A stretch of 64,000 nt of DNA from Pseudofrankia inefficax (GCF_000166135.1 NC_014666.1:558001-622000), one strand, 5' to 3'; shown: positions 9,801 to 19,226, numbered from the stretch's first letter. Numbers and translations: made by a program. Notes: a model not told the origin generated them from the letters alone.

Positions 9801-10005
9801 ACCGGGTGCGTGAGATCAGGACCTGCAGTGCCTTGCCGGCGTTCCCGGGCTCGTTCTCGCCCCAGACCACCTCGGCCAGCCGTTCGCTCGGCACGGCCTG
9901 GCCTCCGCCGACGACCAGCGCCGCCAACAGCGCCTGCGGACGCTCACCGACCACCGGCCGGCCACGCCAGCGCACGCCGTCGAGAACGGTCAGGACGATC
10001 GGCAC
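6847..10005 (-). CDS. AfsR/SARP-type transcriptional regulator with NB-ARC ATPase
   Basis: A 1052-residue protein from GTG 10005. Residues 1-95 form an OmpR-type winged helix (ALQVLISRTRSQCG then GHGYRL). A bacterial transcriptional activation domain follows to about residue 245. An NB-ARC/STAND ATPase with P-loop VGPGGLGKTRLAHAL lies around residue 280, with LLILDNCEHL as Walker B. The rest is helical and resembles TPR repeats. This layout matches AfsR-like pathway regulators of secondary metabolism. The target is unknown. The convergent DrrAB-type exporter and the divergent lipoprotein gene are the nearest candidates, and an inverted repeat at 10114-10136 lies upstream of its own start. Confidence 0.88.
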   Translation of the reverse strand: MPIVLTVLDGVRWRGRPVVGERPQALLAALVVGGGQAVPSERLAEVVWGENEPGNAGKALQVLISRTRSQCGPDAVVRDGHGYRLGVPSEQVDALRLGDLTRRARRLLAADDLAAARETAAEAMALAETLVEPRDEDCHPLAELRRDATAQRAELAGLLGRVLSLAGEHEAALPRLLEAFDRDPSDEAALACLLRSEAAVRGTTAALDRYERHRSELRERLGVSPGEALERVHRELLHLDRPVRVGLHYDTSPLIGRADDLRRLRALVGTSRVVSIVGPGGLGKTRLAHALGRAAEQPVVHFVGLVGVTSPDDVIGEVGSALGVRDSVHGRRTLTPQQLADVRGRIAQHLNAAPSLLILDNCEHLVDAVADLVAFLVATAADLRVVTTSRAPLAISAERVYPLGELGPVESADLFRQRAVAARPDVQLPVDAVMDIAARLDGLPLAIELAAAKARVMSVEEISRRLEDRFALLRGGVRNAPDRHRTLIAVIDWSWNLLEERERRALRWLSVFQDGVTLTAAERVLGADALGAVQALVDQSLLTVVETAAGVRFRMLETVREFGRMRLAQAGEQDQALAALRAWAVDYANAAAQQMFGAHQFDGIDALDAEEINLADVLRQALAAADPETAIQLLCGLGGLWSVRGEHPRVFVLAGSVAETVAGWVPPPELADATRAALVIVRQNAMIGASSEAHATIHDLLVRLGTDEHGDPRINAMVTVLLSHDPSSGEPFGTRLDELAESTDPAVAIAALQWRSHLHENAGDPISAIDGAERALSLMREDFDGPWLAAMLHAHLAALHMQLGRPVTAVPHARAAIPVLARLGATDDLVQLHSVVALAEVAAGHLDEASAYLDEIEQLKGSDAILGGLLALGPAEAEIALARGDPTAGLAAYRASSARLRAFAFPGHQSTGVEPWLLFADASMLTAFAYHGTSGDEADGTELFATCRARTLSALGLDDVLLDFPVCGMALFALGAWGLLRSAVPAAEAVRLLVLAERFSYSRMIPTMSWDRIAPCAEELAPGSIAALRAEYGDQPGPALVAQARRAVDQLG

Positions 10006-10113
10006 TCGCCCAGTCTAGGGACGCACGACACGCCGGCGATATAACGCGGGAGCCTGGCAGGACAGGCCTCGTCGCCCGGGATCTCCGGCCAGTACCGGGC
10101 CGGCGGTCGGCCA

Positions 10114-10136
10114 TGACCGGATACCGGTACCGGTCA
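10114..10136. promoter_or_regulatory. Inverted repeat in the regulator/lipoprotein intergenic region
   Basis: TGACCGG at 10114-10120 and CCGGTCA at 10130-10136 form a dyad around a 9-nt centre, and the perfect palindrome ACCGGTACCGGT lies inside it (10123-10134). It is the most obvious structured site in the otherwise featureless 332-bp gap 10006-10337, between the divergent AfsR-like gene and the lipoprotein gene. It could be an operator; nothing identifies its protein. Confidence 0.4.
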
Positions 10137-10337
10137 GCGGAGCCGGACGGCGAACTCGTAGGCGTTTCACATGGTGAGGGGATCGGATTCGCAACGTGGG
10201 CTGGTGTTCTTGCGCGGCCGGCGCGGAAGGACCAGCGCTGTCCTGGACCGGGAGACCCGCGGTCCCGCGTCGGCTGCCTCCCGGCGGGCGCCCGCCGGGG
10301 AATGCCCACTCCCGATCCCGAAGGCAGGCGTCCACTC

Positions 10338-10973
10338 GTGACCATGCACGCTCCGATCCGTCGAGGTCTCGCCGTGGCCACCGTGGCCGGCGCGGCGCTG
10401 CTGCCGCTCGCCGGCTGCCAGCCAGCGGCCTCGTCCTCACTCGCGTCGGCGACGGTGTCGCCCGCGGCCGACTCGGCGACGGCCCAGCCGGCCGACCCGT
10501 CGACGGAGGGCTCCAACCTGCCGGCGCCCACGCAGACGGCACCCGTCGCGACCGCGACGGCACTGCCTACGGCGACGCCCGGCACCCCCAGACCCCGAAT
10601 CCCGGCCGCCCGGGGCACCGGTGGCCCGGGCTCGGAGACCATCACGATCACGTCACCGGTGGCAGTCTCCGGCCATGTCGACACGACAGTGACCTGCGGG
10701 GTCACCGGCAACCACTACACGGCCTCGGCGAGTGCCGTGGTGCAGGGCTACACCGTCGCCGAGACCGTGGTCGCGGCGAACTATCACGCGCCGGGCACCT
10801 ACACGATCCTGGTGACGGTCTCGTTGACCATCCCGGGCGAGGGCCGCTACGTGATCACCGCCGTCCCGGCCAGTGCTCAGATCACCGACACCGGCGGCTC
10901 GGTCTCGTTCTCGGCGACGTCCGACAGCGGGCGGACGCTGGCTGGGTCCATCGCGTGGGCCTGCTCGGTCTAG
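10338..10973 (+). CDS. Secreted lipoprotein of unknown function
   Basis: A 211-residue protein. GTG 10338 is chosen because AAGGCAGG (10321-10328) precedes it at good spacing; ATG 10344 is the alternative. Arg-rich N-terminus, hydrophobic stretch and lipobox LAGC predict a lipid-anchored exported protein. A Ser/Thr/Pro/Ala linker of about 70 residues leads to a C-terminal beta-rich domain (GSETITITSPVAVSGHVDTT onwards) with two Cys (VTCGV and AWACSV) that may form a disulfide. I do not recognise the domain. It lies 6 nt upstream of the LmeA-like gene, so the two are probably one operon acting at the cell envelope. Confidence 0.72.
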   Translation: MTMHAPIRRGLAVATVAGAALLPLAGCQPAASSSLASATVSPAADSATAQPADPSTEGSNLPAPTQTAPVATATALPTATPGTPRPRIPAARGTGGPGSETITITSPVAVSGHVDTTVTCGVTGNHYTASASAVVQGYTVAETVVAANYHAPGTYTILVTVSLTIPGEGRYVITAVPASAQITDTGGSVSFSATSDSGRTLAGSIAWACSV

Positions 10974-10979
10974 CGGCAG

Positions 10980-11612
10980 GTGCCGGTGATACCCGACGGA
11001 CAGCTCGTGGCCGAGCCGGTCGGCGCGACGGTCGGCGGCGCTCGGCGCTGGCGCTGGCTCGTGGCGCTGTCACTCGTCGTCCTGCTCGGCTTGCTGCTGG
11101 CCGACCGGCTGCTGGTCGGCGTCGTCGAGGACCGGCTGTCGGCCCGGCTGTCCTGCCTGGGCGCGCTGACCGGAACCCGGACGGTGCACATCGGCGGATT
11201 CCCGTTCCTCACCCAGATGGCCGAGGGGCATTACCGGGTGGTGACGGTGACGGCTGACGGCGTCGGCGCGTCGGCCCGGCTGACCGACGTCGACGTGACC
11301 TTCCACGACGTCCGAATGCGGCCGTTGGCCGGCCTCGTCGGCCGGTCGGCTCCCGGCTCGATCACGGTCGGCTCGATCTCAGCGCGGGCCACGGTCATGT
11401 TTGGCTCGGCGGGCCCTGCCTCCGGACTCGGCGCGGGAGACGCGCTGCTCGACGCGGCCGGCTCGGGGCGACTCGACGAACCGATCGCGCGGTTGGCTGG
11501 CCTTCCGTTCCCGGTTCACCTTGACGGCGCCCAGCCTGTGCCGGGCGGGGTGCGGGTCGCGTTGTCGGTCCCGGGCACGGCGATCAGCGGCGTTGGCCGC
11601 TGCCAAAGCTAA
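10980..11612 (+). CDS. LmeA-like (DUF2993) lipid-binding envelope protein
   Basis: A 210-residue protein from GTG 10980. One N-terminal transmembrane helix (WLVALSLVVLLGLLLADRLL, about residues 26-45) is followed by the DUF2993 signature: a short helix, then FPFLTQMAEGHYRVVTV and DVDVTFHDVRMRPL. DUF2993 proteins such as mycobacterial LmeA bind phospholipids and help mannan or envelope maturation. The C-terminus has the LPFPVHLDGAQPVPGGVRV beta-hairpin usual for the family. It is shorter than many homologues (about 240-280), but both ends look complete. Confidence 0.8.
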   Translation: MPVIPDGQLVAEPVGATVGGARRWRWLVALSLVVLLGLLLADRLLVGVVEDRLSARLSCLGALTGTRTVHIGGFPFLTQMAEGHYRVVTVTADGVGASARLTDVDVTFHDVRMRPLAGLVGRSAPGSITVGSISARATVMFGSAGPASGLGAGDALLDAAGSGRLDEPIARLAGLPFPVHLDGAQPVPGGVRVALSVPGTAISGVGRCQS

Positions 11613-11650
11613 CGGTGTGCCTGCGAAGTCGGCCCGGCGCGTGTCCGCGA

Positions 11651-11675
11651 CCATCCCAGGGCTCAAACGGCGATC
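11651..11675. repeat. Half copy of the 73-bp palindromic repeat
   Basis: This 25-nt stretch matches the right arm of the 73-bp element at 30523-30595 at 21 of 25 positions (CCATCCCAGGG here, CCACCCGAGGG there, both ending in CGGCGATC). The expected left arm is not found 48 nt to the left, so it is a solo or decayed arm. It lies between the convergent LmeA-like and cobK genes. Confidence 0.5.
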
Positions 11676-11695
11676 AAGGCCGGTCTGATGGACCG

Positions 11696-12502
11696 CTAAC
11701 GGGCGCCGGGCCGCTGGGAGGAGGCGAGCGCGTGCAGGGCGCCGAGCACCCCGGCGACGTTCGACCAGGTGGGTGGCGCCGGGTCGGTCAGAGCAGGCCG
11801 GTCGACCATGACGACCGGCAGGCCGAGGGCTCGGGCCGCGTCCAGCTTCGCCGCGGTCAGGGCGCCGCCGCTGTCCTTGGTCACCAGGACCCGGACGCCG
11901 TGGTCGCGCATCAGCCGGGTCTCGCCCTCGACCGTGTACGGGCCGCGGTCGAGCAGCACGGTGTGCCGGGGCGGCAGCACGTCGGTCGGCGGGTCGACCG
12001 CCCTGATCACGTAATGGCGGTAGGGGTCGGCGGCGAACGGCGCGAGCTGGCGGCGGCCGGTGGTGACGAACACGGCGCCACCCGGCGGGCACAGCGCGCG
12101 GGCCTGGTCGGCCGCCGTCCGGAGATCCGCGACGCGGTGCCAGCCGTCGCCGGGGCGCTCGGTCCAGCCCGGCCGGGCCAGCCGCACAAGCGGCACACCG
12201 GCGCCCGGCGCGGTTGGCGGCGCGTCGTCGGGCGGCCCGACGCACACGGCGACGGCGTGCTCGGACATCGTCGTGGCGAACGGGTGGGTGGCGTCGACGA
12301 CGACGTCGATCGCGCGGTCGCGCAGGAAGGCGCGCAGCCCGGCGACGCCACCGAAGCCGCCGATCACGATCTCGCCGGCGGGCAGCGCCGGGTCGCGGAC
12401 CCGGCCGGCGAGCGACGTGGTCACGACCATCCCCGGCTCCGCGACGAGCAGGGCGGCCAGGTCACGGGCCTCCCGGGTACCGCCGAGGATCAGGACACGC
12501 AC
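11696..12502 (-). CDS. cobK: Precorrin-6A reductase
   Basis: A 268-residue protein from GTG 12502, reading [19 protein letters not shown]. That is the standard CobK/CbiJ start, with the NADPH-binding GGTREA loop. Further family landmarks are [30 protein letters not shown] and [11 protein letters not shown]. It reduces precorrin-6A to precorrin-6B with NADPH. Its first 13 nt overlap the end of cobM, so translation is coupled. It is the last gene of the leftward cobL-cobM-cobK operon. Confidence 0.95.
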   Translation of the reverse strand: MRVLILGGTREARDLAALLVAEPGMVVTTSLAGRVRDPALPAGEIVIGGFGGVAGLRAFLRDRAIDVVVDATHPFATTMSEHAVAVCVGPPDDAPPTAPGAGVPLVRLARPGWTERPGDGWHRVADLRTAADQARALCPPGGAVFVTTGRRQLAPFAADPYRHYVIRAVDPPTDVLPPRHTVLLDRGPYTVEGETRLMRDHGVRVLVTKDSGGALTAAKLDAARALGLPVVMVDRPALTDPAPPTWSNVAGVLGALHALASSQRPGAR

Positions 12503-13242
12503 GCGCGGTCTCGTTCCACCGAGTACAGGTGGCTGTCCCGGAAGCCCTCGGCCGCCAGCGCGGCGCCGACGATGATGACCGCGGCCCGGCGAATCCCGGC
12601 GGCGCGGACCGCGGGAGCGATGCCGTCGAGCCGGCCGCGCAGCACGACCTGGTCGGGCCGCGACGCCCAGGCGACCACAGCGACCGGGGTGTCCGCGCCG
12701 TAGACCGGGAGCAGCTCGGCGACGACCGCCTCGATCCGCTGCACCGACAGGTGGATGACCATCGTCGCCTGGGCGGCGCCGAGTGCCGCGAGCGTCTCCC
12801 CGGCGGGCATGGCCGAGGCGTTCTCGCTGGTCCGGGTCAGCACCACGCTCTGCGCGACGCCCGGGACGGTCAGCTCCCGGTTCAGCTCCGCCGCCGCCGC
12901 CGCGTACGCGGACACGCCCGGGCAGACGTCGTAGCGGACGCCGGCCGCGTCGAGCCGGCGCATCTGCTCGGCGACGGCGCTGAACACCGACGGGTCGCCG
13001 CTGCACAGCCGGGCGACGTCCTGCCCTGCGGCGTCGGCCTCGACGAGGTGGCCGACGATCTCGTCCAGGGTCAGCCGGGCGGTGTCGACCAGCCTGGCAC
13101 CGGGCGGGCAGTGCGCCAGCACGGCCGGGTCTACGAGGCTGCCGGCGTACAGGCAGACCGGCGAGGCCGCGATCAGGTCACGGGCGCGCAGCGTGATCAG
13201 ATCGGCCGCGCCGGGCCCGGCGCCGATGAAGTGGACGGTCAT
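12490..13242 (-). CDS. cobM: Precorrin-4 C11-methyltransferase
   Basis: A 250-residue SAM-dependent tetrapyrrole methylase from ATG 13242. It begins [23 protein letters not shown], the glycine-rich SAM-binding loop of this family. [35 protein letters not shown] and [14 protein letters not shown] are CobM/CbiF landmarks. It methylates C-11 to make precorrin-5. The start overlaps the cobL stop (ATGA) and the end overlaps cobK, so the three are tightly coupled. Confidence 0.95.
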   Translation of the reverse strand: MTVHFIGAGPGAADLITLRARDLIAASPVCLYAGSLVDPAVLAHCPPGARLVDTARLTLDEIVGHLVEADAAGQDVARLCSGDPSVFSAVAEQMRRLDAAGVRYDVCPGVSAYAAAAAELNRELTVPGVAQSVVLTRTSENASAMPAGETLAALGAAQATMVIHLSVQRIEAVVAELLPVYGADTPVAVVAWASRPDQVVLRGRLDGIAPAVRAAGIRRAAVIIVGAALAAEGFRDSHLYSVERDRACVS

Positions 13243-14525
13243 CGCGTCGCTCTCTTTTCTTGCGCGGTGTGGACCGGCGCGGTGTGGACCCATTGCGTGA
13301 CGGGCAGCGCCGGTCGGAACGCGGTGAACGAACCGACCGGCTCGGCATGGGAGATCGCGATCCGGCGCAGCCGGCCGCCGGCGCGGCGGTGCCAGTCGGC
13401 GAGCATGGCCTCGGTCTCGATCGTGACCGCGTTGGCGACGAGGCGCCCGCCGGGCCGCAGCGCCGCGAGACAGGTCTCGATGACGCCTGCGACGCTGGCG
13501 CCGCCGCCGACGAAGACGGCGTCGGGCCTGGGCAGGCCGGCGAGCGCGGCTGGCGCGCGGCCCTCCACGACGCGTAGTCCGCCCGCCGCGGTGGCGAGGC
13601 CCGCGGTCTGTTCGACGGCACCGGCGAGCCGTTCGGCGTTCGCGCGCACATGGGCGGCCCGGTCGGCCCGCGGCTCGATCGCGACCGCTCGGCACCGGCG
13701 GTCGGCCCGTAGCCATTCGGTGGTGATGCCGCCGCTGCCGGCCCCGACGTCCCAGAGCAGCTCGCCGGGCGCCGGAGCGAGCGCTGCCAGCGTGACGGCC
13801 CGGACCTCCTGCTTCGTCAGCACGCCGTCGGTGGCGAACGTGTCGTCGGGCAGCCCTGGCGCCCGGCTGGCCACCGCCTGGCTCTCGTGCGTCGAGTCCG
13901 GCCCGCAGCGGACCGCGACGATGGCGAGCCGGTCGTGTGGCGGTATCCCGGGCCGACCTGGATGGCGCCCGACCCGTTCGCGCGGGCCGCCGAGGCGTTC
14001 CAGCACGGTGAGCTCGGCGTCGAGGCCGCGCTCGGCGACCAGCCGACCGACCCGGTCGGCGCCGTCCTCGTCGCCAGTCAGGACCAGCACCCGCGCGTCG
14101 GCGCGCAGCTCGGCGCCGACCGCGGCGTACGGCCGGCCGACCGCGCTGACGACGGCGACCTCCTCGACCGGCCAGCCGAGCCGGGCGCAGGCCAGCGAGA
14201 TCGACGACGGGGCCGGCAGGACCCGGACCTGGCCCGGTCCCAGCGCCCGCGTGAGCGTGCCGCCGACGCCGTAGTGCATCGGGTCGCCGCTGGCGAGGAC
14301 GGCGACCCGTTGGCCGGCATGGCTGTCGGGCAGCGCCGCCGCGGCGGCAGCCAGGTCGCGGGGCCAGGTCTCCACGGCCCGGACCCGGCCGGCCACGAGG
14401 CCCAGCTGCCGGGCGCCGCCGAGCACGACATCCGCGGCGGCGAGCGCCGCCCGGGCCGGTTGGCCGAGACCGTCCCAGCCGTCCTCGCCGATGCCGACCA
14501 CCGTCACGCCGAACCCGCCGGTCAC
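13239..14525 (-). CDS. cobL: Precorrin-6B C5,15-methyltransferase (decarboxylating), CbiE-CbiT fusion
   Basis: A 428-residue bifunctional enzyme. The N-terminal CbiE-like half starts [14 protein letters not shown] and contains [15 protein letters not shown]. The C-terminal CbiT half contains [38 protein letters not shown] 14525 is chosen because GGGAG lies at suitable spacing upstream; GTG 14507 and GTG 14615 are alternatives. It methylates C-5 and C-15 and removes the C-12 acetate carboxyl. It heads the leftward cobLMK operon. The upstream cobalamin riboswitch is oriented the other way and cannot directly control this gene. Confidence 0.93.
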   Translation of the reverse strand: MTGGFGVTVVGIGEDGWDGLGQPARAALAAADVVLGGARQLGLVAGRVRAVETWPRDLAAAAAALPDSHAGQRVAVLASGDPMHYGVGGTLTRALGPGQVRVLPAPSSISLACARLGWPVEEVAVVSAVGRPYAAVGAELRADARVLVLTGDEDGADRVGRLVAERGLDAELTVLERLGGPRERVGRHPGRPGIPPHDRLAIVAVRCGPDSTHESQAVASRAPGLPDDTFATDGVLTKQEVRAVTLAALAPAPGELLWDVGAGSGGITTEWLRADRRCRAVAIEPRADRAAHVRANAERLAGAVEQTAGLATAAGGLRVVEGRAPAALAGLPRPDAVFVGGGASVAGVIETCLAALRPGGRLVANAVTIETEAMLADWHRRAGGRLRRIAISHAEPVGSFTAFRPALPVTQWVHTAPVHTAQEKRATR

Positions 14526-14710
14526 GCCGAACGCTCCCGAGCCGACGGCGGCTCCTTCGTCGACGGCGCCCCCCTGGACGGGCGCGGGCCCGGTGGGCTC
14601 GGGGCTGGCTGGCACAGGGGCGATTGTGCATGGCCGCGCCAGCCGCCGTCGCGCTGATCGCGGGAGCCGGGCCAGCGGGTGTTCGTGGTCACTGTCCCTC
14701 GGGCGCCCTC

Positions 14711-14860
14711 CCATGGCACCATTCCTGCCAGGCGATACGAGGGGAACTCCGGTGCGGCGCTGGGTGCCAAGACCGGGGCGGTCCCGCCACTGTGAGCCGC
14801 GGCCGGTCCGGCGCGGTGAGCCAGAACACCTCGATCGCCCGCCCGTGGGCGGCAGTTCCC
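14711..14860 (+). ncRNA. Cobalamin riboswitch (approximate bounds)
   Basis: The core reads GGGGAACTCCGGTG (14741-14754), then GGTCCCGCCACTGTGA (14780-14795), the most conserved cobalamin riboswitch segment. It ends with a B12-box-like GAGCCAGAACACCT (14818-14831). A small CGCCC/GGGCG hairpin follows at 14836-14851. It precedes the chelatase gene start at 14913 and so should shut down the rightward cobalamin operon when adenosylcobalamin is abundant, probably at translation. The stretch 14526-14710 upstream has no recognisable gene and must hold the divergent promoters. Confidence 0.88.
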
Positions 14861-14912
14861 GGGCCCGTACGAGCGGCAGGCGCGGACACTGCCGGTGCGA
14901 GGTGGTGCGCGC

Positions 14913-17093
14913 GTGCCCCTGTTCCCCTTCAGCGCGATCGTCGGTATGGACGATCTGCGGCTCGCGCTGGTCCTGAACGCGGTCTGCCCCGAGATCGGCG
15001 GTGTGCTGGTCCGGGGCGAGAAGGGCACGGCCAAGTCGACGGCGGTGCGCGCGCTCGCCGGCGTGCTGCCGCCGGTCGCGGTGGTGGCCGGCTGCCGGTT
15101 CTCCTGCGACCCGGCCCGCCCGGACAAGGAATGCCCCGACGGCCCGCATCCGGCCGCGGCCCCGGCCTCGCACCGGCCGACCCGGCTGTGCGAGCTGCCC
15201 GTGGGCGCGACGGAGGACCGCCTGCTCGGCTCCCTCGACATCGAACGGGCGCTGACCGCCGGCGTCGTCATGTTCGAGCCGGGGCTGCTCGCCGCCGCGC
15301 ACCGGGGCGTCCTCTACGTCGACGAGGTCAACCTGCTGCACGACCATCTGGTCGACCTGCTTCTCGACGCGGCTGCGCTCGGCGTGGCCCACGTCGAGCG
15401 TGACGCGGTGTCGGTCCGGCACGCGGCCCGGTTCCTGCTCGTCGGGACGATGAACCCGGAGGAGGGCGAGCTGCGGCCGCAGCTGCTCGACCGGTTCGGA
15501 CTGACGGTGCAGGTCGCGGCTCCGCGCGAGCCGGCGCTGCGGGCCGAGGTCGTCCGCCGCCGGCTGGCCTTCGACGCCGATCCCGACGCCTTCGCCGCCC
15601 GGTACGAGGACGCGGAGCGGGAGCTCTCGGCGCGGATCGCCGCCGCCCGCGCGGCGCTGCCGGCCGTCCGGCTGCCCGACCGGGAACTGACCCGGATCGC
15701 CGCCGTCTGCGCCGCGTTCGAGGTCGACGGGCTGCGGGCGGATCTGGTGACCGCGCGGGCCGCGGTCGCGCACGCGGCCTGGGCCGGGCGGGCCGAGGTC
15801 ACCGAGGACGACGTCCGGGCCGCGGTCGAGCTGGCGCTTCCGCACCGCCGTCGCCGCGACCCGTTCGACGCGCCAGGCCTGGAGCCCGACGCGCTCGACG
15901 CCGCACTGGAGGCGGCCCGCAAGGAGCTCGACGCCCTCCCAAGCCAGGACGACGCGGGCCAGGACGATGAGGGCCGGGACGGCCCGAGCGAGGGCCAGGG
16001 CCAGGGCGACCAGGACGCGACCCACGACGCGGCGCCACCCACCGGGCCGGACGGCCAGACCGACCTGGACAGCGACCCGGATCCCGGCGGCCCCGGCGGC
16101 GGCGTTCCGGCCGCCGGCGCGGACGACGAGGGCCACCCCGCGCCCGAAGGGCAGGCCGGGGACCAGATGGCGCCACCGCCGGCCACCCGGCCGGCGGTAG
16201 GCGTGGTCGCGCCCGCGGCGACGTTCCGCGCCCGCCGGCTGGAGGTGCCCGGCGTCGGCGGGGGCGTGCCCGGCCGACGCTCTCGCGCGGCCACCCCGTC
16301 CGGCGCCGTGGTCGGCGCCCAGGTCCCGGCCGGCCGGCTGCGTGACCCGCACCTCCTTGCGACGCTGCTGGCGGCGGCGCCGCACCAGTTGGCCCGCGGC
16401 CGTGGCGGTCCGGGGCTGCGGCTGCGGCCCGCCGACCTGCGCCAGGCCAGGCGGGAGGGCCGCGAGGGCAACCTCGTGCTGTTCGTCGTCGATGCGTCGG
16501 GCTCGATGGCGGCACGGGCGCGGATGGGCGCCGTCAAGGCCGCCGTGCTCTCGCTGCTGCTCGACGCCTACCAGCGCCGCGACAAGATCGGGCTCGTCAC
16601 GTTCCGCGGCGAGGACGCCCGGCTGGCGCTCCCGCCGACGTCGTCGGTGGACGTGGCGGCGACGCTGCTGGCGGACCTGCCGTCGGGCGGGCGCACTCCG
16701 CTCGCCGACGGCCTGCTGCTCGCGCACCGCGTGCTGGCCCGGGAACGGCTGCGCGACCCGAGCCGCCGGCCGTTGCTGGTCGTGCTGACCGACGGCAGGC
16801 ACACCGCGGGGCCGCGGCCGGGCCCGGCCGCGCGGCTGTTGGCCCGCTCCGGCGTCGCAGCGGTCGTCGTCGACTGTGAGGCGGGACGGGTGCGCCTCGG
16901 CCTGGCGGGTGAGCTCGCCGCCACGCTGGGCGCCACGCTGCTCGGGCTCGCCGAGCTGGGCGCGCCCGGCACCGGGCCGGAGGCCGCCGGGCCAGGCGGC
17001 GGGCGCGGCAGGCGAGATCCAGCGGGCCTCGACTCCGCCGCCGCCGGCGCCGGGCTCGCGGCCACCGTCCGCGCGCTGCGGGACGCCGCCTGA
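14913..17093 (+). CDS. Magnesium-chelatase-type ChlI-ChlD fusion, cobaltochelatase AAA/VWA subunit
   Basis: A 726-residue protein. GTG 14913 is preferred over GTG 14895 because GAGGTGG (14899-14905) precedes it at 7 nt. The N-terminal AAA+ half has Walker [10 protein letters not shown] and Walker [12 protein letters not shown] with the [24 protein letters not shown] sensor segment. An acidic Gly/Pro/Asp linker (about residues 345-430) leads to a C-terminal von Willebrand A domain with MIDAS DASGSM (about residue 525). In actinobacteria this fusion pairs with CobN in place of CobS/CobT to insert cobalt into hydrogenobyrinic acid a,c-diamide. It is the first gene after the riboswitch. Its stop overlaps the cobO ATG (TGATG). 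Confidence 0.92.
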   Translation: MPLFPFSAIVGMDDLRLALVLNAVCPEIGGVLVRGEKGTAKSTAVRALAGVLPPVAVVAGCRFSCDPARPDKECPDGPHPAAAPASHRPTRLCELPVGATEDRLLGSLDIERALTAGVVMFEPGLLAAAHRGVLYVDEVNLLHDHLVDLLLDAAALGVAHVERDAVSVRHAARFLLVGTMNPEEGELRPQLLDRFGLTVQVAAPREPALRAEVVRRRLAFDADPDAFAARYEDAERELSARIAAARAALPAVRLPDRELTRIAAVCAAFEVDGLRADLVTARAAVAHAAWAGRAEVTEDDVRAAVELALPHRRRRDPFDAPGLEPDALDAALEAARKELDALPSQDDAGQDDEGRDGPSEGQGQGDQDATHDAAPPTGPDGQTDLDSDPDPGGPGGGVPAAGADDEGHPAPEGQAGDQMAPPPATRPAVGVVAPAATFRARRLEVPGVGGGVPGRRSRAATPSGAVVGAQVPAGRLRDPHLLATLLAAAPHQLARGRGGPGLRLRPADLRQARREGREGNLVLFVVDASGSMAARARMGAVKAAVLSLLLDAYQRRDKIGLVTFRGEDARLALPPTSSVDVAATLLADLPSGGRTPLADGLLLAHRVLARERLRDPSRRPLLVVLTDGRHTAGPRPGPAARLLARSGVAAVVVDCEAGRVRLGLAGELAATLGATLLGLAELGAPGTGPEAAGPGGGRGRRDPAGLDSAAAGAGLAATVRALRDAA

Positions 17094-17707
17094 TGGCGCC
17101 GCAGGGCCAGGTCGAGAGCGTCCCCGCCGACGGGCTGACCACTCGGCAGCGGCGCAACCGGCCGCTGCTCGTCGTCCACACCGGCGACATGAAGGGCAAG
17201 TCGACGGCCGCCTTCGGGCTCGCGCTGCGGGGCTGGAACCAGGGCTGGCCGATCGGCGTGTTCCAGTTCGTCAAGAGCAAGAAATGGAAGGTCGGCGAGG
17301 AGAACGCGCTGCTGGCGCTCGGCCGGCTGCACGAGCAGACCGGCGAGGGCGGGTCCGTCGACTGGTTCAAGATGGGCTCCGGCTGGTCCTGGACCCAGCG
17401 TGGCCCGCAGGACGACCATGCCGCGGCCGCCGCCGAGGGCTGGGAGCGGATCAAGGCGGACCTCGCCGCGCAGACCTACGGCCTGCTGGTGCTCGACGAG
17501 TTCACCTACGTCATGGAGTGGGGCTGGGTCGACGTCGAGGACGTGGTCGAGACGCTGGCCGCGCGCCCCGGCTTCCAGCACGTCGTCATCACCGGCCGCC
17601 GGGCCCACCCGCGCCTCATCGAGGTCGCCGACCTGGTCGTCGAGATGACCAAGGTCAAGCACCCGATGGACGCGGGCCAGAAGGGCCAGCGGGGGATCGA
17701 GTGGTGA
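17093..17707 (+). CDS. cobO: Cob(I)yrinic acid a,c-diamide adenosyltransferase
   Basis: A 204-residue BtuR/CobO enzyme from ATG 17093, which overlaps the previous stop. The P-loop variant HTGDMKGKSTAAFG, FVKSKKWKVGEENAL, LLVLDEFTYVMEWGWVD and VVITGRRAHPRLIEVADLVVEM are hallmark segments. It transfers the adenosyl group from ATP to the cobalt centre. Position between the chelatase and cobB fits its place in the late-cobalt pathway. Confidence 0.96.
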   Translation: MAPQGQVESVPADGLTTRQRRNRPLLVVHTGDMKGKSTAAFGLALRGWNQGWPIGVFQFVKSKKWKVGEENALLALGRLHEQTGEGGSVDWFKMGSGWSWTQRGPQDDHAAAAAEGWERIKADLAAQTYGLLVLDEFTYVMEWGWVDVEDVVETLAARPGFQHVVITGRRAHPRLIEVADLVVEMTKVKHPMDAGQKGQRGIEW

Positions 17708-17777
17708 CCGTGGGACCGCTCCCCGCGCCGCGAGCGACGCGGCCCCTCGCGCCGCCGGCCGCCGCGCCGGCCGGGCC

Positions 17778-19226
17778 GTGAGGATCCCGCGGGTCGTCCT
17801 CGCCGCGCCCGCCAGCGGCGCCGGCAAGACGTCCATCGCCACCGGTCTGCTCGCGGCCCTGCGGGCCAGGGGGCTCGCCGTCTCGCCGCACAAGGTCGGC
17901 CCGGACTACATCGACCCGAGCTACCACGCGCTCGCGGCCGGCCGGCCGGGGCGCAACCTCGACCCCTGGCTCGTCGGCGAACAGCGGGTCGCCCCGCTGT
18001 TCCTGCACGGCGCGCTGCATCCCAGGCGGGCCGACGTCGCCGTCGTCGAGGGCGTCATGGGGCTGTTCGACGGGCACGCGACCCGCGCCGGCTTCGGCTC
18101 GACGGCGCACGTGGCCACCCTGCTGGCGGCGCCCGTCGTCCTGGTCGTCGACGCGCGGTCGGCCGGGCGGTCGGTCGCGGCGACGGTGCACGGGTTCCGG
18201 TCGTTCGACCCGGCCGTGCGGATCGGTGGCGTCGTGCTCAACCAGGTCGGCACCGAGCGGCACGCCGAGATCCTGCGCGCCGCGATGGCCGAGATCGGCA
18301 TGCCGGTGCTCGGCGTGCTGGGCCGGCGCCCCGACCTGGTCACCCCGTCGCGCCACCTCGGCCTGGTGCCGGCCGCGGAACGCGCCGCGCCGGCCAGGGA
18401 CGCCGTCGCCGAGCTCGGCGCGGCGGTCGGTTCCGGCCTCGACCTGGACGCGCTGCTCGCGCTCGCCGCGACGGCCCCCGACCTGCCCGCCGAGCCGTGG
18501 GACGCGCGGGTCGCCGCCCTGGAGCCCGTCGGGTCGCCGGTGCCCGCCGGGCCGCGCCCGGTGGTCGCGGTCGCGGGCGGGCCGGCCTTCACGTTCGGCT
18601 ACGCCGAGACCCCCGAGCTGCTCGCCGCAGCCGGTGCCGAGGTCGTCGGCTTCGACCCGACCGTCGACGAGGCGCTGCCAGCCGGCACGTCGGGGCTGAT
18701 CATCGGCGGCGGGTTCCCGGAGGTGCACGCGGGCGCGCTCGCCGCGAACGCCGCGTTGCGGTCCCGGGTCCGGGCCTTCGCGGCGACCGGCGCCCCCGTC
18801 GCCGCGGAGTGCGCCGGGCTGCTCTACCTGAGCAGCGCGCTCGACGGCGCGCCGATGTGCGGGGTGCTCGGCGAGGTGACGGCGGCGATGACGCCGCGCC
18901 TGACGCTGGGCTACCGGGAGGCGGCCGCGGTGACCGACTCGGTGCTCGCGGCGCGCGGCACGACCGTGCACGGGCACGAGTTCCACCGCACGGTCGCGAC
19001 CCCGGCGGCGGGCGGCTCGACCGGCGGCGACGCGCGTCGCGGTGCGGCCCCGGCGTGGCGCTGGCGGGACGCGAGCGGTGTCGAGGTCGCCGAGGGCTTC
19101 GTCCGTGGCGCGATCCACGCGTCGTACCTGCACACCCACTGGGCCGGGGTCCCCGGCGCCGCGCACCGCTTCGTCGCCGCCGCCCGCGCGGCCCACCAGA
19201 CCGAGGCGTTCCGTGCCGCGGGCTGA
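17778..19226 (+). CDS. cobB: Hydrogenobyrinic acid a,c-diamide synthase
   Basis: A 482-residue glutamine-dependent amidase from GTG 17778. The N-terminal P-loop domain reads AAPASGAGKTSIATGLL and contains PHKVGPDYIDPSYH. The C-terminal class I glutaminase-like domain has the nucleophile in AAECAGLLYL and His in HASYLHTHW. It amidates the a and c side chains. The 70 nt between cobO and this start hold no in-frame alternative start. Confidence 0.95.
   Translation: MRIPRVVLAAPASGAGKTSIATGLLAALRARGLAVSPHKVGPDYIDPSYHALAAGRPGRNLDPWLVGEQRVAPLFLHGALHPRRADVAVVEGVMGLFDGHATRAGFGSTAHVATLLAAPVVLVVDARSAGRSVAATVHGFRSFDPAVRIGGVVLNQVGTERHAEILRAAMAEIGMPVLGVLGRRPDLVTPSRHLGLVPAAERAAPARDAVAELGAAVGSGLDLDALLALAATAPDLPAEPWDARVAALEPVGSPVPAGPRPVVAVAGGPAFTFGYAETPELLAAAGAEVVGFDPTVDEALPAGTSGLIIGGGFPEVHAGALAANAALRSRVRAFAATGAPVAAECAGLLYLSSALDGAPMCGVLGEVTAAMTPRLTLGYREAAAVTDSVLAARGTTVHGHEFHRTVATPAAGGSTGGDARRGAAPAWRWRDASGVEVAEGFVRGAIHASYLHTHWAGVPGAAHRFVAAARAAHQTEAFRAAG

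Noticed and set aside
14526-16802. N-terminal extension of the cobL frame across the riboswitch and chelatase gene
   Set aside because: The frame is open by chance. CobL similarity begins at about 14507 and a ribosome binding site supports GTG 14525.
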